This document shows, piece after piece, positions 25,579 to 38,860 of a DNA stretch of 64,000 nt; position 1 is the first letter of the stretch, and each line of letters opens with the position of its first letter. A model generated the notes under the pieces. That model had not been told where the DNA came from, ran no database searches, and was given only the letters and a program-made list of their open reading frames with translations. Made by a program: the position numbers and the translations under genes. The DNA comes from Trichoplax adhaerens (lineage: Eukaryota > Placozoa > Uniplacotomia > Trichoplacea > Trichoplacidae): assembly GCF_000150275.1 (NCBI RefSeq), contig NW_002060944.1, positions 2,208,152 to 2,272,151 of the forward strand, read 5' to 3'.

Positions 25579-26227
25579 AAATTACCACTATGTCCGTAAT
25601 CTTATGAGGCTTAATTGAATAAAAGTGCTACACTAAATCAAACACTGTGGCATGGGTTCAATTCAAATCAGATGTTACGTTATGTTACTACTTCAGCCTG
25701 GCAGTACAGTAAGTCCAGTAAATATCCAGTACAGTACTGCACAGTGCAATGTTGCATTATCGGCGTTACTACTTCAGCCTGGCAGTACTGTACTGTACTG
25801 TACTGTACCGTACTGTAAGTCCTGTAAATACTGTATCCAGTACAGTATTGTACTATACTGTACAATGTTATATTATCAGCAGCGATTCACCACATGCTGG
25901 TGCAAAAAATTTTAGCCCCTACAGTACAGATGTACAGTACAGATGTACTGTACACATGTACATATTGTACTGTACAGTACAATGTACAGTACAGTACAGT
26001 ACAGTACTGTACCTTGTGAAAAGATCGTAATAACAGTACTCCAGTAGTCCAGTGTACAGTACTGTACTGTACTGTACGGTACAGTTAGTCCACCCCAGCT
26101 ACAGTACAGTACAGTAATGTACTGTACTTGTTAGTGGTTGATATAGGCTTAATAGATCATATACGCGTAGAATTAAATTAAAGGGAAAAGTATTAAATTA
26201 AATAAATAACTCTAAATCTGACGTACG
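25579..26227. promoter_or_regulatory. Shared GRPEL1/XPNPEP3 promoter interval with dense GTACW array
   Basis: This 649 bp interval lies between divergent start codons. GTACW pentamers run from about 25704 to 26128. The sequence GTTACTACTTCAGCCTGGCA occurs at 25683 and again at 25764, followed both times by related sequence ending ATTATCGGC or ATTATCAGC, so a block of about 80 bp has been duplicated in tandem. The second copy has gained extra GTACT units. Promoter function is inferred from position. Confidence 0.6.
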
Positions 26228-29200
26228 ATGGCTGTCTATCAAAGGAAGCACATTTCTAGCATTTTACAAAGTAAGTTCGTTATTATTAAAGTACGTACAG
26301 TATTATAATGTAGTTATTTGTATAAATACTGCATATGCTAAATTGTGATTAATGTCAATTAAGATAAAACTGTTACTGTAGCTCTGATTTCGTTATAATC
26401 ATAATAATTGTACGCATATACGTACCGTACCTACTGGATATACGTACGGATATATCCAGCAAGACCTTTGCAGATCTTGCATCTGCTAAAGAACAGGTCT
26501 ACAACAAGGACGAATTTAATGCTAAGAAAGTATAAAGCTATCGAAGCTGACCAAACGAATAGCTGGACTTATCCTGATATGATACCTAAAAATGAAGGTT
26601 CTTTGATGCTAATATCGTGATATTTGAGTCTTAAAAGTTCATAATCTTAATTAATTGTAATGATTTACGCGTATGCATGCATTAGTACGAGTATTTTCTT
26701 CTTTGATTTGTATTGTTCTATACGAAGTTGCATCTACACCCGAAATCTTAACATCAGAATATCGTCTTCGACGGAATAAGCTCATGTTGTACGTACCATA
26801 CTATACAGAGTTTAAATTAAATAGCCTGTATTATGCCAAGTTTATCTTATTGTGGAGCTATCAGAAAATCATGTGTAATCTTTCAATCAAGAATAAATGT
26901 TAAAAGAAATTGATAAAACAAACAACTTAAAAGATTTATTATACATACATACAGATCTGTAGCGAATGCAACTAAAGATATTGGATCCAAAAAGTATGTT
27001 GCAGTTATCGCTGCGAATCCAGTTTATTATATGGCCCCTGATGTCCCGTTAGTATAATTGAGACCTTCCGTATAATATACCTACACCTTAATAACTGACC
27101 GCAATAAACTATACTGTCATATTACTTGGGAGAGTATGCACGGTCACGCATTATTTTACTGCTAATTAAGTTGCAGTTCATTTTAAACATATGAAAACTA
27201 ATGGGTATTCTTTCCGGAATTGCAGTTATCCCTATAGGCAAAATTCAGATTTTTTATACTTGACCGGTTTCCAAGAGCCAGACGCAGTCTTAGTGTTAGG
27301 TTAAAACATTATTATAGATTGCCAGTTTACTTACGCCTAATAATTCGTTGGTCACTTTTGCATTGATATACGTAGAATCTACTGATCTTACATGTTACAA
27401 AAGCATCTTATTTGTTCGCGAGAAAAACCCTCAGCAGTAAGTATTAATATGACTAGAATTTCTAATAACTATTTAGACGATAATGTTGGTTCTAGTTCTG
27501 TCTATGAGATTCATATTTCTACTGCAATCATTGTAGAGAATTATGGGATGGTCCACGATGTGGAGTTGAAAACGTATCAGAGCTATTCGGTATTGATGAG
27601 GTATCTAAGGGATGAGTTTAAATTGACTGGAACGATTTATATTTCCTTTACTAACTGGCCACTTTCTTGCATAGGGATGCTCTATTAATAAATTACCTGA
27701 GTACTTGAGTGCATGGTTAGCTAATATTGTTATGCTACCCATATTTGTAAAGTTTTAAGGATGTTAGTAGTAATTAGCTTGTTTTCTATTTTTTTACTGA
27801 CGTTGATATGGTATCAGGCATAACTGTACATTCTGGGTAAATAATCTAAGCACAAAGATTCAAAATCTGTTACACAGCTTCCGCAGAGGTACGTTACTAA
27901 ACTTGTAGTGATGAAGGTAGTTATGGGCTTATTAATAAATTTTGAAAGAAATATAATGCAAATCAATCTTGTATTTAGAATATTTTGATTTGAGCAGTTT
28001 CATTCATAGCTTAAGGATAATAAAGTCTAGCTCAGAAATAGACCTTATGAAATTGTCCGCAATTACTGCTTCAAGAGCAATGGCCGAGGTAAATTATCGG
28101 TGATGTTTGATGGGTTGCATGTTACAACTATTTCATACACATTCGATTCTTCGCCCATAGACGATGAAAGCGAGCAATGCCGGCATTAGTGAGGCCTTCT
28201 TACATGCATACTTCGAGTTTGAATGCCGTAAAAATGGAGCGGATGCTTTAGCTTATCCACCTGTTGTTGCTGGAGGGAGAAGAGCGAACATATTACATTA
28301 TACTAAGAATTCGCAGCTGATTGTGTTAGTTCTCATAACATCCAGTAGACATTTATATTCGATATTATGCGGTATCATTAATAGAAAATAATATATACAT
28401 ATATACATATACTGTATATTATTATTATTACAGCATTATTAATAGTAAGTGTTGTTGAAGCCTTTCTAAAAAATCAATTTCAGTTTGAATTTCATCTCTT
28501 TTGCTCGTTAAATAACTGATCCTAACTAAAAAATTAAATGATAAGTAATGTACAATAAGTACTCTTGCTGCATACTTAGTACTCAAAAACATTTTACTGA
28601 AATGCAAGCGTACTTTACATGAGTATTTTAAAGCCTTCAACTGATCCAAGTACATAATTTTGAACCTTTGCTAGGCAAAGTGTAAAATACCATATGTAAG
28701 CTAAATAAATAGTCTTTAAGGTTCGATAATCATAATACAGCAGACTGTATGATGATTGATTATGGTACGTAAATAACGCATGATAATATTTCAAATTTAA
28801 TAATTAGTGATTGTTATATTATTATCGGTCTTAAGATATACAATTTCTTCTATTCCTACTTTAGAGATGACGAATTAGTTCTCGTAGACGCCGGATGTGA
28901 CTATCGCTGTTATTCTAGCGATATAAGTAGAACATGGCCAATTAATGGAAGGTTTAATAGAGCTCAGCGCCAGCTTTATGAAGCCATATTAGATGTTCAA
29001 GAAACTTGCATAAAAGTAGACTATATCAGTTAAATGATATAATATAACAGTACATTCTACTATACTGCAACTGATAACAGTAATTTGATACAGCGTTGCC
29101 TGTATTTGTATCACTTCATGCAGGCCATAATAAATACATATATTTAATAGTTAAAATTTTTATTATAGGCATGTAAACCCGGTATATCACTTAATGATTT

Positions 29201-30135
29201 ATATGTGATAATGCAAAAGCAACTAGAATCCAATGTTGTCGGCAAGTTCATACTACTAGTAATATAGGATTTCACATAATAGTGTATCCATGGACTACTA
29301 AAAAAAGACTTCTTTTAGTAGTCCATAGTGTATCTCATCCATGTTTGAAACTAAAGCAATAAAAATCTTCGAATAGGCGTAGGAATATTTAAAGATTCAT
29401 CTTTAAATAGGGAGAAAATTCGGCTGGTTAATCTTTTGTATCATATGTGTTTATAACTAAATATCAGCTAAATCCACTAAATGTAAACGAAATTCCTATA
29501 TCTTCCTATTTATTTCAAATCAAAGCAGATTTGTAACAACTTATGCCCACATCATGTTGGTCATTATCTTGGAATGGACGTGCACGACACGACGTCAATT
29601 TCTACCACTAAGCAACTTGAGGAACACATGGTAATAACTGTTGAACCTGGTATATATATTCCCCACGATGCCGACTACATTCACACAGAGTAAGTTGACA
29701 TATTGTACTAACGAAACTTTATTGGCTTCAGTTACGTGATAACGAAACTGTATTTTTTCTGAGTGTATCACTTCGTTGAGCTTGTTTAATAAAGGTGGCT
29801 GTGCAAGCTATAGTACGTACTAACATTCTAATGTGTATCAGAAATTATAGCTGAATTAACCTTAATTTCCAGTACGGTACAAGTACTAGCACATCAGAAG
29901 TGTTCCAATTACTTGTACTAGTTGTATTTAGGCTTTATGATACTATCGGCATCACTTTTCAGAAATAATTACAACTCTTCCTGATACTGATGCTTATTGC
30001 CGCATTAGGTTCCGTGGTATAGGAATTCGAATTGAAGATAACCTTTTGATTACCCCAAATAATCACGAAGTAATAACAAGCATGTGCCCGAAGACAGTAA
30101 ATGCCATTGAAGAGACAATGTCGAATCAAAGTTGA
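26228..30135 (+). CDS. XPNPEP3: Xaa-Pro aminopeptidase 3, mitochondrial
   Basis: M24-family metallopeptidase that removes an N-terminal residue before proline (Icp55 type). Exons: 26228-26270, 26460-26597, 26728-26785, 26955-27047, 27226-27299, 27376-27436, 27537-27600, 27818-27888, 27979-28088, 28161-28324, 28865-29015, 29169-29245, 29357-29426, 29529-29689 and 30009-30135. One further short exon is needed between 27601 and 27817, since its length must be 2 modulo 3; candidates start near 27700 and 27721. Total about 490-500 residues. The N-terminus ([18 protein letters not shown]) looks like a mitochondrial leader. [19 protein letters not shown] marks the N-terminal domain. All five metal ligands are visible: Asp in LVDAGCD, Asp in SSDISRTWP, His in [10 protein letters not shown], Glu in [10 protein letters not shown] and Glu in [10 protein letters not shown] 14 bp hairpin lies in the intron before 29357. 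Confidence 0.95.
29290..29326. repeat. Perfect 14 bp inverted repeat in an XPNPEP3 intron
   Basis: ATGGACTACTAAAA at 29290-29303 is mirrored by TTTTAGTAGTCCAT at 29313-29326 around a 9-base loop. It lies inside the intron between exons ending at 29245 and starting at 29357. Flanking GTGTATC words occur on both sides as direct repeats, which could be remnants of an insertion. Confidence 0.75.
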
Positions 30136-30643
30136 ATATTAGGATATTTTCGTAGATACTAAATTGTTTAAAAGCAGTATTTGGCGTATCTCTTCGGTGA
30201 TCTGAGTTGTTCGATACAATTGATTTGTAGCGTAATAACTCTGGATAAGAAAATTATCATTTAATTTAATAAATACTCGAATAATATAATAAGTATGCAT
30301 AAGCTATAAAGCAATAAGAAAATTTTAGCACAATATACCAATTCTCATCAATTCGGCAGAATACATATATCGATACCCGCCGGTACCCGGATGATCATAC
30401 TGCAATATTATTCTGTACTTTAACGCACGAGTACAATACTGTAATTTAGCAGAAAAAAGTATCTGCAACGTAATTCCAAATTTCACTAAAGTGAAACGAA
30501 ATTCATAATGTATAATATTCACTTAATTCTAACTTTGCTATTTTTATCATTTTAATCTAACAACTAGTAAATAAGTTATAATGCAATCTTATTCTAAAAT
30601 ATTATAGTATTGTACAATGCTGCACATCAGCAATAGTGCCTCT
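30136..30643. other. Convergent 3' intergenic interval, XPNPEP3/FAM174
   Basis: Short AT-rich interval between two gene ends. I see no gene and no pentamer array. Confidence 0.55.
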
Positions 30644-33600
30644 TTAATGTCTGCGGCTTCTCCTGACTTCAAATACTGTAGTATCGTCGTCATCGTCATC
30701 CGTCGGTCCAAGCGGAGCCATCTCCATATCAACGCCAGCAATAACACCATAACTTGAATATTATCAACACAAATTACAATATTTAAGACTAAGAATTTAA
30801 TAACAATTTGTAGCCATGTATCACAAAACTAAAAATAGTAGATTTAGTAGAAGCATGAAGGTATAACTGTACCGTGAGCTACTAAAAATTAAAGGATAGC
30901 ATCTGTATAATATACAACGTCGCAGCTCATAATAAACTCTTACTGACTAATAAGGGATGATTAAAATCATTAAATGTACTGTACGTATTACTATGAAGTG
31001 CCTGGATATTGTGAGAATTGCACATAATATTTATTTAGTGCCTTTACACGAGTTTACACTTTATTTGTACTTTACTAGCCTACAACCCGCTTACTTGGAA
31101 AACGAGAAGTATTCTATACAACATAGCATGTATTACCGTAAATTTACTGAGAACTTCTGCAGCAGACTCAAACCGCAGATAATAGCGCATAAATTTGTAC
31201 TTACTTGGCAATAGCAGAGTAAAAGTACAGTAATATCTAGTGAATCTTATACTATTGTAACAGTATGATTTAAGCCGTGAAATTTTAACGGAAACTAGAC
31301 AGTAACGCTACGTGAGTCTAAAATAATTTCCGAGTTCTAAAGAATCTGCATATATGTTAACTAGTGTTAATACATTTTATGTCAGTAAATACAGTAGTAC
31401 AGTACAGTTTATGTAAAATGATACCGTTTTGTCTTTCGTTTCATTTTTCCAGTGACTGCACGGTATACAAAAAACGCTAGTATAAACACGGAAGCTGCAA
31501 TGAACTAAAATAATAGACACAACACAATAACAACAATAAGTGTAGGAAATTACAGGATGAAAATGCTACATTTGTGTATACTGCCATAGACAACTAGATA
31601 CCGCTACTTTCTGTAATCCATGACATTGCACAGTAAAGTATAAAGACGATAATCTATGAAATTTATGGATTATTACATTACATCTACTCTAGTAATTAAA
31701 TAAATAAATCATAATTTATCAGTCCCAATGGTCAACTCTAACTCTTAGCACTTTTGAAATGTAATACACTACAGTATTGTGTAATCCTATATCCTAAGTC
31801 ATCCTGTATTTCTTTTTCCTCAAATGCTAAACTCAAATAACAATTAATTATTATAGTCCTGCTCATATCTTCATAATTAGATATATTTTTATCGTTTAGA
31901 TCCCCTTATAATGTGTACATTGATACCATTTTTGTAACATCTCGCACAATAGGCTTCATTGGCATTGTAATTAAATATCCAGTATTGCATTTACAGTTAC
32001 TTTCGTACGCATATTAGCATAAACACACAAATTACAGTATGCTGTTTCGCACAAGACAGAAATATATCACAATTAAGCAGATCAAATAAAGAATTTGCTA
32101 TAAATTTAAGTAGGAATGCTCTAGATCATCCATTCAATCTTACACTGCTCTATGCAACCGATCCGCGATTTCGCGCATACATGTACTCATGAAGCACTAG
32201 TGTGCAATTACCATTTACGGTAGTTAATCATTCTAAATCAAGGCCCACTTAACTAAAAACTAAGTTTAGATATTAGAAAGTCATTGGAAAGGAAATAAAG
32301 CATAGCAGTCAGTATGGTTTCATGGATAGTTACAGTTCATGTCAAATCCACTCTGAATTATATTGTAGGTCAGTCGTTTCATAATGATTATATTTCTTGT
32401 AAAAAAATGAATCACTGACTTCAACGCTGATCAAACCGTGAAATAATGCAAAGTAGAATTTCTACATACATTGAATGTTAGACAAGACTACACTTTCACT
32501 ATTTTGCATACGCGTTTACTGGGTGTGCGTAATGCTGATATTACAAATAATGTACACTAGAGACCCTATAAGGGTTAGGATCTCTAATGTATACTACTGG
32601 CAAGTTCTAACTATAAACTCACTTGAGACGCAACAAATATAAGTTTACATTATAATTTGAAATTACCACGTATATAAAAACCATCATCGATACATTTTCT
32701 TCGTCACTATCACCACCAGAACCTGGCGACTTTTGACTGACAGAGCTGGTGACTGTTACTGCTGAGGCGGTAATGGATCTGGTTTCGTCATGAACACTCT
32801 TAGTAGCTGCCTTACTAATACTGCTGGTGATCCTAAGAGATGAAGTTGTAACCGTGATGATCGAGGCGGCATATGTATTTTCCGTCCTACTTAGTGTAGC
32901 TGAGAATCTAGACGACTTTGTATCTGAGGCTACAGCAGAATTCTCACCAATTTTATCTGTTGCCTCTGATAGCATGCCTTGAAATATGGACACTACAGAA
33001 GAATAGCAACAAGGAATGATTAAATAATTATAAATGACAGAAAAATTATAAGGGGATCCCCATAATAACATAATTATAATTTTAGGAATAAAAGGTAAAG
33101 TTGTGATAAAATTAGAATTTATAATTAAGTAGGCTAGGAGAGCACACATTATTTAAAACTATATATTGTCACGCTGCCTCGTAGATTTCGAAATTCAACT
33201 GTAACAGTTAATAAAAACTAATTATAACTAATAGGACTAATAATTTACACGTATAGCATAGACCATAGTATAATACACACTAAGCATTCTTATTACAGTC
33301 TACACAGCGACTAAAAGTTTAGTCACATTTACGTACAGGTTAAGTTTACTTTACAAATCATATTTAATATGTATATACGATCCAATTTTTCGATCATTTT
33401 ACCGGACGTAGCTGCGTACATATGTATTTCAATTAATTGATAGTCAATTTAAATTAATATAATATAATATAATCATTTACGTAACTATTTCTTTATGACA
33501 AAAAGCTGCTCAATACTATTGTACTGTACATCAAAATATTACCGTACAGTACATCGGCATAGTGTAAACGACGAACGATCGATGCATACATATTAATCAG

Positions 33601-33698
33601 ATTATTCTAGAAAAGACATATTCAACGACATATTGTATAGTTCGAGTACCTATAAGTATCAGAGAAATCTTGCTGATTATTTCTTGTCGTAAAGCCAT
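30644..33698 (-). CDS. FAM174A: FAM174-family single-pass membrane protein
   Basis: Four exons join in phase: 33698-33650, 32992-32694, 31504-31425 and 30752-30644, encoding 178 residues (human FAM174A has about 190). Exon 1 plus the start of exon 2 make a signal peptide (MALRQEIISKISLILIVSIF). A Ser/Thr-rich luminal or extracellular stretch follows (about residues 27-115), probably O-glycosylated. The membrane helix is FIAASVFILAFFVYRAV, and the basic KRKTKRYGV sits just inside. The acidic tail DMEMAPLGPTDDDDDDTTVF matches the conserved FAM174 cytoplasmic end and fixes the family. In vertebrates the family is linked to Golgi and membrane organisation; precise function is uncertain. Paralogue letter (A, B or C) is not resolved. 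The start lies about 110 bp from the GTACW array shared with PSMD12. Confidence 0.85.
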
Positions 33699-34342
33699 AG
33701 ATTTGCAGCGACATACGAATATTGTCTCGCATACCAGTAAGGCGCGTCTCCTTCGGTACTGAGGTAACAGTGGTGGTAAATTCGAAACATTCGACAGATA
33801 CTGCTACTGTACTGTACAGTACGCTACTATACTGTACACAGTGTACAGTACTGTATTCTGAAGGTTTAACCATACTGTACAGTGTACTGTACAGTAGTAC
33901 AGTACAGTACAGTACTGTATTATACTGTACTGTACAATATGTACTGTACAGTACAGTGTACAGTAGTGTACTGTACTGTACAGTGTGTAGTGTACTGTTT
34001 CGATATCATCGCACTACTACTAGTGTACTGTACACTGTACAGTACAGTAAGTAGTACAGTAATGCGAAACAAGGAGGAATCAATAAAATTACAGTACTGT
34101 ACTGTACTGTACTGCACTAACACAGTACAGTACAACGACTTTTCGTACGGTGGCTGCAGTACTGTGCAGTACAGTAAAGACATCGGACTATCGGAGTCAA
34201 ACATCACTCCGAACTACAGTACTGTACTGTACTAGTGGAAATCTAAATTGCAATCGAAACTCAAGCGTGGAGTAGCAGTCGTACATTTTATTAAACCTTA
34301 TCTGCGATATAGAATAGAAAATTAAAAATTTCTGTAATCTTA
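33699..34342. promoter_or_regulatory. Shared FAM174/PSMD12 promoter interval with dense GTACW array
   Basis: This 644 bp interval lies between divergent start codons. Pentamer arrays run from about 33808 to 34060 and from 34090 to 34232, with many strand switches such as GTACTGTACAGTAC. Smaller pieces lie within FAM174 intron 1 at about 33520-33555. The array is the densest in the window. Function is inferred from position. Confidence 0.6.
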
Positions 34343-36899
34343 ATGATGGAGGTGGATATTACCCAAAATTCTAATGAAAAGTTGCAAGAATGTGAAAAAC
34401 TTGCTAAAGTAAGTGTTATTAGATCTAAGAGATTGTGCTACTACAATAATACAGTACAATAATCTCTTATTCTAAACGATTTAAATTTTTTTACTTCAAC
34501 TTTAGGAAGGTAAATTAAATGAAGCTTTAGAAATTCTGTATGTTATTGAAAAACATGCTAGGACGGTAAGAAATTAACTTCACCTAACCACAGTGCCGTG
34601 CTGTGAGGATTCTACATATCTTTTAATACTATAAGTGTAAAATTTCCACATTATCTTCGGGTCACTCTGCTTACTGTAACAAAAGAAAGATCAGTTCTCA
34701 AGTTACTTTTAATTTTTATGAAAAAGTCTGTAAGAGCAGACAATTATTCCCTTACAATTTTAAATTTTTCGCAAATACATACTCGGTTTTCTTATAAGTG
34801 AAAAGTTAGTCCTAAATAAGAATACTGCAGATTTGCACTCATGGTTAGAGCAATACAGTATATACTGTATATTATTATATAATCCATTCCGGACTTGATG
34901 TACTGTACTCTACGTGTACAGTACAGTACTGCATAACGAAGCTAGAATATTTCTAATCAAACACCTCCTTAGCCTAATATCTAGATTCTAAGCAGAGATA
35001 ATTGTCAACTTATTATGTATCTTTGCTGATATTAACTAACTCTAGGCTTGTGATGCCCCTGCAACAGCTCGTATATTAGTTTCTATAATTAGACTTTGCT
35101 TCCAGGCAGCGGAATGGGATATGCTGAACGAAAACATCGTCTTGTTAACCAAAAGACGAAGTCAGTTGAAACAGGTATTAATAACATGTTAAACTTAAAC
35201 CAATCAAGATTTGATGGTACGCCCTCTAGATGAATATCATATATAATTATTTTTCTGCTAATGCTTATATCTAAATGTCTACGTATAGGCTGTTGCTAAA
35301 ATGGTTCAAGAAGCCTTCACCTTCGTCGATCAAACGCCCGCTGGGGCAATTAAATTAAAATTAATTGAGGTTTTGAGACAAGTAACGGATGGGAAGGTGA
35401 GATGTAATTTATATTTTGAATTGTTCCGAATTCCTCGATGCAACTACTATATCTTTATGATGATTAACTAAAACGCAGATCTACGTTGAAGTTGAAAGAG
35501 CAAGACTGACTAGAATACTATCTGAGATGAAGGAAAAGGAAGGAAATATCGATGAAGCAGCTCGATTATTACAGGAATTGCAAGTTGAAACATACGGCTC
35601 TATGGACAAGCGTGAAAAAGTGGAATTTATTTTAGAACAGATGCGTCTTTGCCTTGCCAGGAAGGATTACATTCGTGCGCAAATCATCAGCAAAAAAATC
35701 AGCCCTAAATTTTTCTCAAATGACGAGGCACAAGTAAATCATCATTCTCTTCTTTCGTTAGCGACATACTGAAGGCTACTAGATTTTTTTAATTTTCTTA
35801 TAAATCATAGGATTTAAAGTTGAAGTTTTACGAATTGAGTATAAGCCTTGCTGAAGCTGATTCCGCTTATATTAAAGTATGCCAGTACTATTCAGAAATT
35901 TATAATACGCCGATAATTAGGGAATCTGAAAACAAGTGGAAAGAGGTAACAGAGATGAACTTCTGATGTAATTGCAAATTTAGATCTGAACCTTTTGCGA
36001 ACAGTCTTTTTGATATATAATTACGACAAATGCTAGGCCTTACAAAAGATGGTAATATATGGTATATTGACTCCCTCGAGTCACGACCAGAAGCAAATGA
36101 TACTTCGCATCAGTCAAGATAAAAATCTAGAAAAGATTTTGAAATATAAGTAAGATGTTAATTCTTGTTGGTCACAATTTTCGAACGTCTTCATCAATGC
36201 AGTACTATTCTATACGATGTTAATATCGTTGGTACTAACCAAACAATTTCTTGTACCTAGAGAGTTACTGGACTGTTTCATTAGTCAAGAAATCGTACTT
36301 TGGAATTCCATTACAACGAGGTTTCAAGAAGTAATTTTAAAAGGCTGCGAAGAATCGCCTAACACGAATCTCTTTGAGACTGATACAGATGATGGTCGAA
36401 AGCGATGGGCGAGTCTTAAAGAGAGAGTAGTGGAACATGTCAGTTTCGATTTTATTCAAGCTTCGGAATATTTTATTGATAAGATAATTACAACGACCTA
36501 ATATTTATACATTGCTAACTTTCAGAATATAATCGTGATAGCAAGTTACTATACTTCAATCAAACTGGGTCGACTAGCTGAACTATTACATTTAACGGTT
36601 GCGGTATGTATTTTTTAGTTATCCAATCTTATTTTTGATTATTAAAAATATCGTTATGTTGGAGATAGGAAACAGAAACATTTATATCAAATCTGGTCAT
36701 TTCAAGAACTATATTTGCCAGAATTGACAGACCTGCTGGCATTGTAAATTTTATTAAGATTTGCGAGCCAGATCTGAAGCTGAATGAATGGTCTACGAAA
36801 ACACGTAACCTAATGGGTTTAATAAATAAAACGACCTACATGATTAACAGGGAAGAAATGCTTAAGGCGAAGGGTAATAACCTCATCCTAACAGATTAA
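34343..36899 (+). CDS. PSMD12: 26S proteasome regulatory subunit Rpn5 (PSMD12)
   Basis: Non-ATPase lid subunit of the 19S proteasome regulatory particle. Ten exons join in phase: 34343-34408, 34506-34565, 35046-35174, 35289-35396, 35479-35733, 35811-35945, 36037-36149, 36261-36438, 36526-36603 and 36669-36899, encoding 450 residues (human 456). Near-identical blocks include [40 protein letters not shown] and [20 protein letters not shown]. The C-terminal third carries the PCI domain: [13 protein letters not shown], then a winged-helix segment with [10 protein letters not shown] and [17 protein letters not shown], and the closing helix [18 protein letters not shown]. Two adjacent ATGs open the reading frame; I chose the first. 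A GTACW fragment lies in intron 2 near 34915-34932. Head-to-head with FAM174. Confidence 0.97.
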
Positions 36900-38860
36900 A
36901 CTCCTATCTGAAACGACATTTTTATCATTAATTCCTGTTTATGATATCATAGTGTATAGTTATAGAATTGAAGTTTATTCTTGAGTTCATTAACACATAT
37001 CTATGTTTTATACGCGCTTTACGCAATTGTTAATCCTAGAAGTAGCAGCTCAGAGCTAACAATCAACTGTTACATGATAGCTCTGAGGTAGTTATTCTCT
37101 TTTCAGAACGATACAACAGGACTTAAGTATAATTTATGGGTTTTGTTACAGTATGGTATATAGTTGACTGATCTAGCGCTAATTGTTCACAGTAGGGTAG
37201 TGTGTTCTAGGACAGGTAATAAAATGCTTGCTTAAGCCTTGAATTCCTATGCTCTTAAAAGTTATATGTGTACAGTGTAGCACGCATGTAACTACCATAC
37301 GTAACTGGTATGTAAGAAAATAACAGCTGTTATAGAGCGCACCGCTATATGCAGTATGTGTAGCGGGAACGCTATAAAATTAAGAAAAACTATTAAGTAA
37401 ATTTTGGGGCAATTACAGCTTCAGTATAGCATAAATTGAGATTAATTCAATTGAAAGTCTCCTATCAATTTAAAAGTAAAAATAATTAGAATTATCGACA
37501 GTTTAATAGTCATATAGATCAGAAGACTAGCAAAGAAGCGGTCAGATATTAAATCGAAAATGTGACTTAGTAAATTGCACTATTTCTATGAATTAATAGT
37601 TGAAAACTTCAGCTACTTACCCTGTGTAATATCGTTTCCACAGTAATTTTAGTCCACAGAGGAATCCAGTACTATAAAAGCTTTTTATTACAAGGTTCTA
37701 AAGAATAGTACAGCAATAATTAATTACTCACAAGAATCTAGTCTAAAGTAATCTGAGCTCAATTAGATATCAAATCTTTTCTCCTCCTTTACGCTCAGAT
37801 TTGTACGCCTTATATACTTTTCTCTGAATCTATTTAAGGCAATAACATCGTCTACAATCAGACATGAATCATCACTACATTTTACAGTATTAATCAAACT
37901 GCTTACAATATTATTACTTTACCATTAATGTCCAACACCGTAAGGTATTGGGCATCTTTACAATCTTAGTATTTCAAGTCGTATAACGTCCTGTACCATA
38001 ATTAGTTAACAGCTATATTAGTGAATAACACTTTCTAATATAGTAGTTACCAGTCACCTAAATCTAGCAGCACAAGAATATCTATTTTTAGAAACTTAAC
38101 TATTCTAAATATAGTACACAACACAATCAAATATAGCTATCGCTACAAGCAAATATAGGGTGCATCACTACACCCTGTTACCTTATTAATATTCAATAAG
38201 TAGGTGAGCTGATCTGCCTACTTTTCTAAATGCAATTGCAAATTCAGTGAGACTTACACAGACCTACCGTACATGACCCAATACGATCGAGCATCTTATC
38301 GAAATACTATGTTATCTGTACTTAATGCTAACGTTCGCAGGATGTTCGAACTAGACTTCAACTACCAATAAACGGTGGACAGTAAAATTATTATGCGCTA
38401 CATCAACATTAATAGACAACACTTGAAACGAATAGAAACCAAACTGCCGAAACGCTAAGCCACTAGAACGCTTTGCACTACGTGTAGTTATTTATTTTAA
38501 AATTACTGATACAATAGTAGGTAATCCTTGACAGCAGGACGTTATCCTTTTATTATTTTATAAGTAAAAACTGATACAGGTCACAAGTTCAGTAATCTTG
38601 TTTCAGTGGCTGTACATAAATACAACAATGTACTGCAATCTATAACAAATTTCCTATTCATTAAAATAGGTATTGGTGGTAGACCATGATAAGACGACGT
38701 CATGATTTAAACAAACTTTGCATAATGTGCACGAGGTAACATTCGGGAATCGCACATACCGAATGTTACCATATATACAATATTATACTCTCTTGAATGC
38801 TTAATAACAATTAAACAAAACCAAAGATGGGGGTTGAAATATTGTTTCAATTGTCAGAAT
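36900..38860. other. Convergent 3' intergenic interval, PSMD12/JMJD8
   Basis: Nearly 2 kb of AT-rich sequence with no exon I can support and no pentamer array. It holds a weak foldback near 37050-37086 (CTCAGAGCTA against TAGCTCTGAG) and the stronger stem-loop listed separately at 38735-38770. Confidence 0.5.
38735..38770. repeat. Perfect 12 bp stem-loop just downstream of JMJD8
   Basis: GGTAACATTCGG at 38735-38746 and CCGAATGTTACC at 38759-38770 form a perfect stem with a 12-base loop. It begins about 90 bases past the JMJD8 stop codon in the direction of transcription, so it could lie in that 3' UTR. It may be a processing or stability element, or simply a chance or insertion-derived foldback. 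Confidence 0.6.

Noticed and set aside
25615-26030. Several overlapping open frames in all frames across the GTACW arrays (also at 4597-4948, 5306-5603, 33722-34235 and 60585-61027)
   Set aside because: They translate the pentamer into low-complexity YCTVLYCTVQY text on both strands and have no homology or splice logic. They are repeat artefacts.
32619-33149. Single-exon 176-residue minus frame as the FAM174 coding start
   Set aside because: Only the part from 32992 to 32694 behaves as coding. A spliced first exon at 33698-33650 gives a proper signal peptide in phase, while the extra upstream part is AT-rich with an atypical start.
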